From: Gammaproteobacteria bacterium
GTDB taxonomy: Bacteria > Pseudomonadota > Gammaproteobacteria > UBA9339
Reading direction: 5' to 3'
DNA length: 17,075 nt
NCBI GenBank assembly: GCA_018814965.1
Contig: JAHIYS010000137.1
Location: forward strand, 1 to 17,075
Numbering within the stretch: position 1 is the stretch's first letter; each line of letters starts with the position of its first letter. The notes below the pieces were generated by a model. That model worked only from the letters and a program-made list of their open reading frames with translations, searched no databases and was not told where the DNA came from. Positions 14,897 through 17,075 of the stretch are shown one piece after another. The position numbers were made by a program, and so were the translations under genes.

Positions 14897-14924
14897 GCTA
14901 ACGGCCCATATCAAAACTGTTTAA
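14897..14924. repeat. 28-bp direct repeat, copy B (tRNA-Lys leader duplicate)
   Basis: Exact copy of 14786-14813. The tRNA part stops after 11 nt and runs into CGTAGCC, so this is a leader fragment and not a second tRNA gene. The remaining 14925-15048 shows only a weak AT-rich inverted repeat (CTAAATTT/AAATTTAG, 14932-14958). Confidence 0.9.
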
Positions 14925-15048
14925 CCTTAACCTAAATTTATATCTTCAGCAAATTTAGATTTGTAATAATACATCGAGATCGTTAGTTTGCAACGAAAAT
15001 AATTCAAGTGCAATAATAATTTCCATAATCGGAGAAAAAATGACCTAA

Positions 15049-16377
15049 TTAGCTGCCAGCAATGGTTATTTCATCGAGCAAAATTGATCCAGTAACGATG
15101 CTGTTGCGATAATCAATATCATTACTAATCTCTTTTATATTAAGCAGAATATCTTTTAGGTTGCCTGCAATTGTAATTCCAGTCACAGGGTGCTGAATAT
15201 CCCCATTTTCTACCCAATAACCAAAAATCCCGCGTGAGTAATCGCCAGTAACAATATTTACCCCTCCCCCCATAAATTCCGTGATTAATAAACCTGACCC
15301 CATCTTTTTTAGTAAACCATTTAAATCAAGAGAGCTTGTTTTAACGATTAAGTTATGAATACCCCCAGAATTGCCAGTTGTCTTGGTGTTTAGTTTTCGA
15401 GCTGAATAACTGTCAAGGACGTAGCGTTGTAAAATCCCATCGGTGACAAGATTGCTTGGAGATAGTTTTACCCCTTCAGCATCAAATGGAGAACTGCCTA
15501 ATGCTTTGGGAATATGGGGGTTTTCTTCTATACTTATATGTTTTGCAAAAACCTGTTCTTGTAGATGGTCTAGCAAGAATGATGATTTGCGATACAAATT
15601 AGATCCATAAATTGCGCCAACAAAATTACTAATTAGATCTGAGGCAATTTCTGCGCTGAAAATTACAGGGCTTTTTTGGGAGGCAATTTTTTTGGCGCCT
15701 AAGCGATCAAGTGTGCGCTTTGCTCCTGTAATTGCAACGATATCATGATTTTCAAGATCATTGGGATCACGGGCGATAGTATAATAATAATCGCGTTGCA
15801 TCTCTTTGTTGCGTTCGGCAATAAAAGAGCAGCTTATGCTATGTTTTGTAGAGCTTGTGGTGCCACAAAACCCATGACTATTAGCATAAACGCTAATGCC
15901 AGAAATGGTATCTACCGCTGCTCCTTCAGAATTAGTAATATGTTTGTCGTAGGCAAGACCCCTCGCCTCGCAATTTTTTGCAAGCTCAATTGCTTCGTCT
16001 ATTTTGATTTGCCAGGGATGATATAGATCTAAATCCGGGTAATTATAGGCCATCAGATCTTTTTCTGCTAACCCACTATAGGGATCCTCCTCAGTAAAAC
16101 GAGCAATATGACAGGCTTTTTCAAGCATGGTGCTTATAGCTTCGGGTCTTAAGTCAGAGGTAGAAGCTGTTCCGGAGTGATTCCCAAAATATACAGTAAC
16201 TTCAACACTTTTAGTTTTACTTTTTTCAACAGTCTCAACATTATTTTTACGGACATTAACTGAGAATCCTGAGTCTGTATGAGCTGCAACTTCAGCTGCA
16301 GTAGCTTTCATTTTTTTTGCTTGATCAATAATAGATTCAGCTAAATTTGAAATATTTTCTACGTTAACACGATCCAT
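15049..16377 (-). CDS. pmbA: Metalloprotease component PmbA/TldE
   Basis: Member of the TldD/PmbA family; in E. coli PmbA pairs with TldD to process peptides such as microcin B17 and the antitoxin CcdA. At 442 residues it is close to E. coli PmbA (450). It shows the family's conserved FDAEGV motif near the middle (SSPFDAEGVKLSPSNLV), NSGGIHNLIV, and the C-terminal signature GDYSRGIFGYWVENGDIQHPVTGITIAGNL. PmbA subunits lack the TldD HExxxH zinc motif, as seen here. TldD is not in the window. The ATG lies 3 nt beyond the lon stop with no clear ribosome site, suggesting translational coupling to lon. Confidence 0.95.
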   Translation of the reverse strand: MDRVNVENISNLAESIIDQAKKMKATAAEVAAHTDSGFSVNVRKNNVETVEKSKTKSVEVTVYFGNHSGTASTSDLRPEAISTMLEKACHIARFTEEDPYSGLAEKDLMAYNYPDLDLYHPWQIKIDEAIELAKNCEARGLAYDKHITNSEGAAVDTISGISVYANSHGFCGTTSSTKHSISCSFIAERNKEMQRDYYYTIARDPNDLENHDIVAITGAKRTLDRLGAKKIASQKSPVIFSAEIASDLISNFVGAIYGSNLYRKSSFLLDHLQEQVFAKHISIEENPHIPKALGSSPFDAEGVKLSPSNLVTDGILQRYVLDSYSARKLNTKTTGNSGGIHNLIVKTSSLDLNGLLKKMGSGLLITEFMGGGVNIVTGDYSRGIFGYWVENGDIQHPVTGITIAGNLKDILLNIKEISNDIDYRNSIVTGSILLDEITIAGS

Positions 16378-16380
16378 AGG

Positions 16381-17075
16381 TTATTTTTTACGCCCTTTTT
16401 TTGTTTTTTTAGCGGGAATCCTCTTTTTTAAGGGTCGTGGTTGATGCTTAAGTGCTATTTTTAATACATCATCGATCCATTTTACTGGTTTAATGTTTAA
16501 GTTCTCAGTAATATTTTTAGGAAGTTCTTTTAGCTCTTTGGCGTTTTCTTCGGGAATAATTACTGTTTTAATTCCACCGCGCAAAGCAGCGAGTAATTTT
16601 TCTTTTAGTCCGCCAATTGGTAAAACTGAGCCTCGGAGAGTGATTTCTCCGGTCATGGCAACATTGGCATTTACTGGGATATTGGTAAGAGCTGAAACTA
16701 AAGCGGTACACATGCTAATGCCGGCGCTGGGGCCATCTTTAGGGGTTGCTCCTTCAGGCACATGTACATGAATATCAGATTTTTCATAAAAATCTGGATC
16801 AATACCAAGAGCTTGATTACGGCTACGTACCACAGTCAGGGCAGCGTGGATCGATTCTTGCATGATCTCTCCCAGGTGTCCGGTGTAGGTTGTTTTCCCT
16901 TTTCCAGGGACAACCGCCACCTCAATGGTTAGTAGATCGCCACCAGCCTCAGTCCAAGCAAGGCCATGAACTTGGCCAATCTGATCTTTATTTTCAGTTA
17001 AGCCAAAATGATAAACTTTTACTCCTAAGTATTTTTCAACATTGGATTTATTAATCACTTCTTTCGAGGCTTTGG
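16381..17075 (-). CDS. lon: ATP-dependent protease Lon, C-terminal proteolytic domain (5' part beyond window)
   Basis: Only about the last 230 residues are visible; the frame stays open to the right edge, so a GTG at 17058 is not the start. The visible part is the end of the AAA lid (KYLGVKVYHFG) and the serine-lysine protease domain. The catalytic Ser is in PKDGPSAGI and the catalytic Lys in GGLKEKLLA. VAMTGEITLRGSVLPIGG and IHVHVPEGATPKDG are near-universal Lon sequence. The enzyme degrades misfolded and regulatory proteins in the cytoplasm. The last ~25 residues are a Lys/Arg-rich extension (PLKKRIPAKKTKKGRKK). Lon is transcribed together with pmbA, an unusual neighbour; hupB is the more common one in gammaproteobacteria. 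Confidence 0.96.
   Translation of the reverse strand, partial: KASKEVINKSNVEKYLGVKVYHFGLTENKDQIGQVHGLAWTEAGGDLLTIEVAVVPGKGKTTYTGHLGEIMQESIHAALTVVRSRNQALGIDPDFYEKSDIHVHVPEGATPKDGPSAGISMCTALVSALTNIPVNANVAMTGEITLRGSVLPIGGLKEKLLAALRGGIKTVIIPEENAKELKELPKNITENLNIKPVKWIDDVLKIALKHQPRPLKKRIPAKKTKKGRKK

Noticed and set aside
14897..14924. A second tRNA-Lys gene upstream of the first
   Set aside because: Only the first 11 nt of the tRNA are present, and the D-arm and everything after are absent.
14786..14924. Integrase attachment sites (attL/attR) at the tRNA
   Set aside because: The duplication covers the tRNA 5' end instead of the usual 3' end, the interval is only 111 bp, and no integrase gene is nearby.

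Overview
The window is AT-rich chromosomal DNA from a gammaproteobacterium. The best fit is a Legionellales-type organism (Legionella/Coxiella relatives). This is inferred from three things: a glycine cleavage operon with a split P protein, a Mip/FklB-like FKBP, and gammaproteobacterial-type TamA/TamB, PmbA and Lon. The genus cannot be fixed from the sequence alone. No phage, plasmid, CRISPR or toxin-antitoxin module is visible.

Region 1 (1-4417, + strand) is the glycine cleavage operon gcvT (5' end cut by the window edge), gcvH, gcvPA and gcvPB. The two P-protein subunits share an ATGA overlap. Together the products oxidise glycine to CO2, NH3 and methylene-tetrahydrofolate; the L protein is not here. 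A 72-bp near-perfect palindrome lies between gcvT and gcvH.

Region 2 (4418-10461) looks accessory. It holds one insertion sequence with a D,D35E transposase and imperfect terminal repeats, a secreted TPR protein, a GNAT acetyltransferase, a membrane-anchored short FKBP, a cluster of dispersed GTCATTGCG-type palindromic repeats, a small outer-membrane beta-barrel protein, and an orphan secreted cysteine-containing protein. Intergenic DNA is plentiful. One gap (9120-9428) has an extended -10 promoter and a hairpin with a T-run on the + strand, a possible small RNA.

Region 3 (10462-14702, + strand) is tamA-tamB, the two-gene translocation/transport module linking inner and outer membranes. TamB is short for its family.

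Region 4 (14703-17075, - strand) has tRNA-Lys(TTT), whose 5' end and leader are duplicated 111 bp upstream around a REP-like hairpin sequence. It continues with pmbA (tldE), which starts 3 nt after the stop codon of lon; lon runs off the right edge.

I did not find a convincing undescribed multi-gene system. The items most worth a second look are the gcvT-gcvH palindrome, the IS end with two tandem copies of the terminal motif, the duplicated tRNA-Lys leader, and the possible small RNA near 9.24-9.31 kb.
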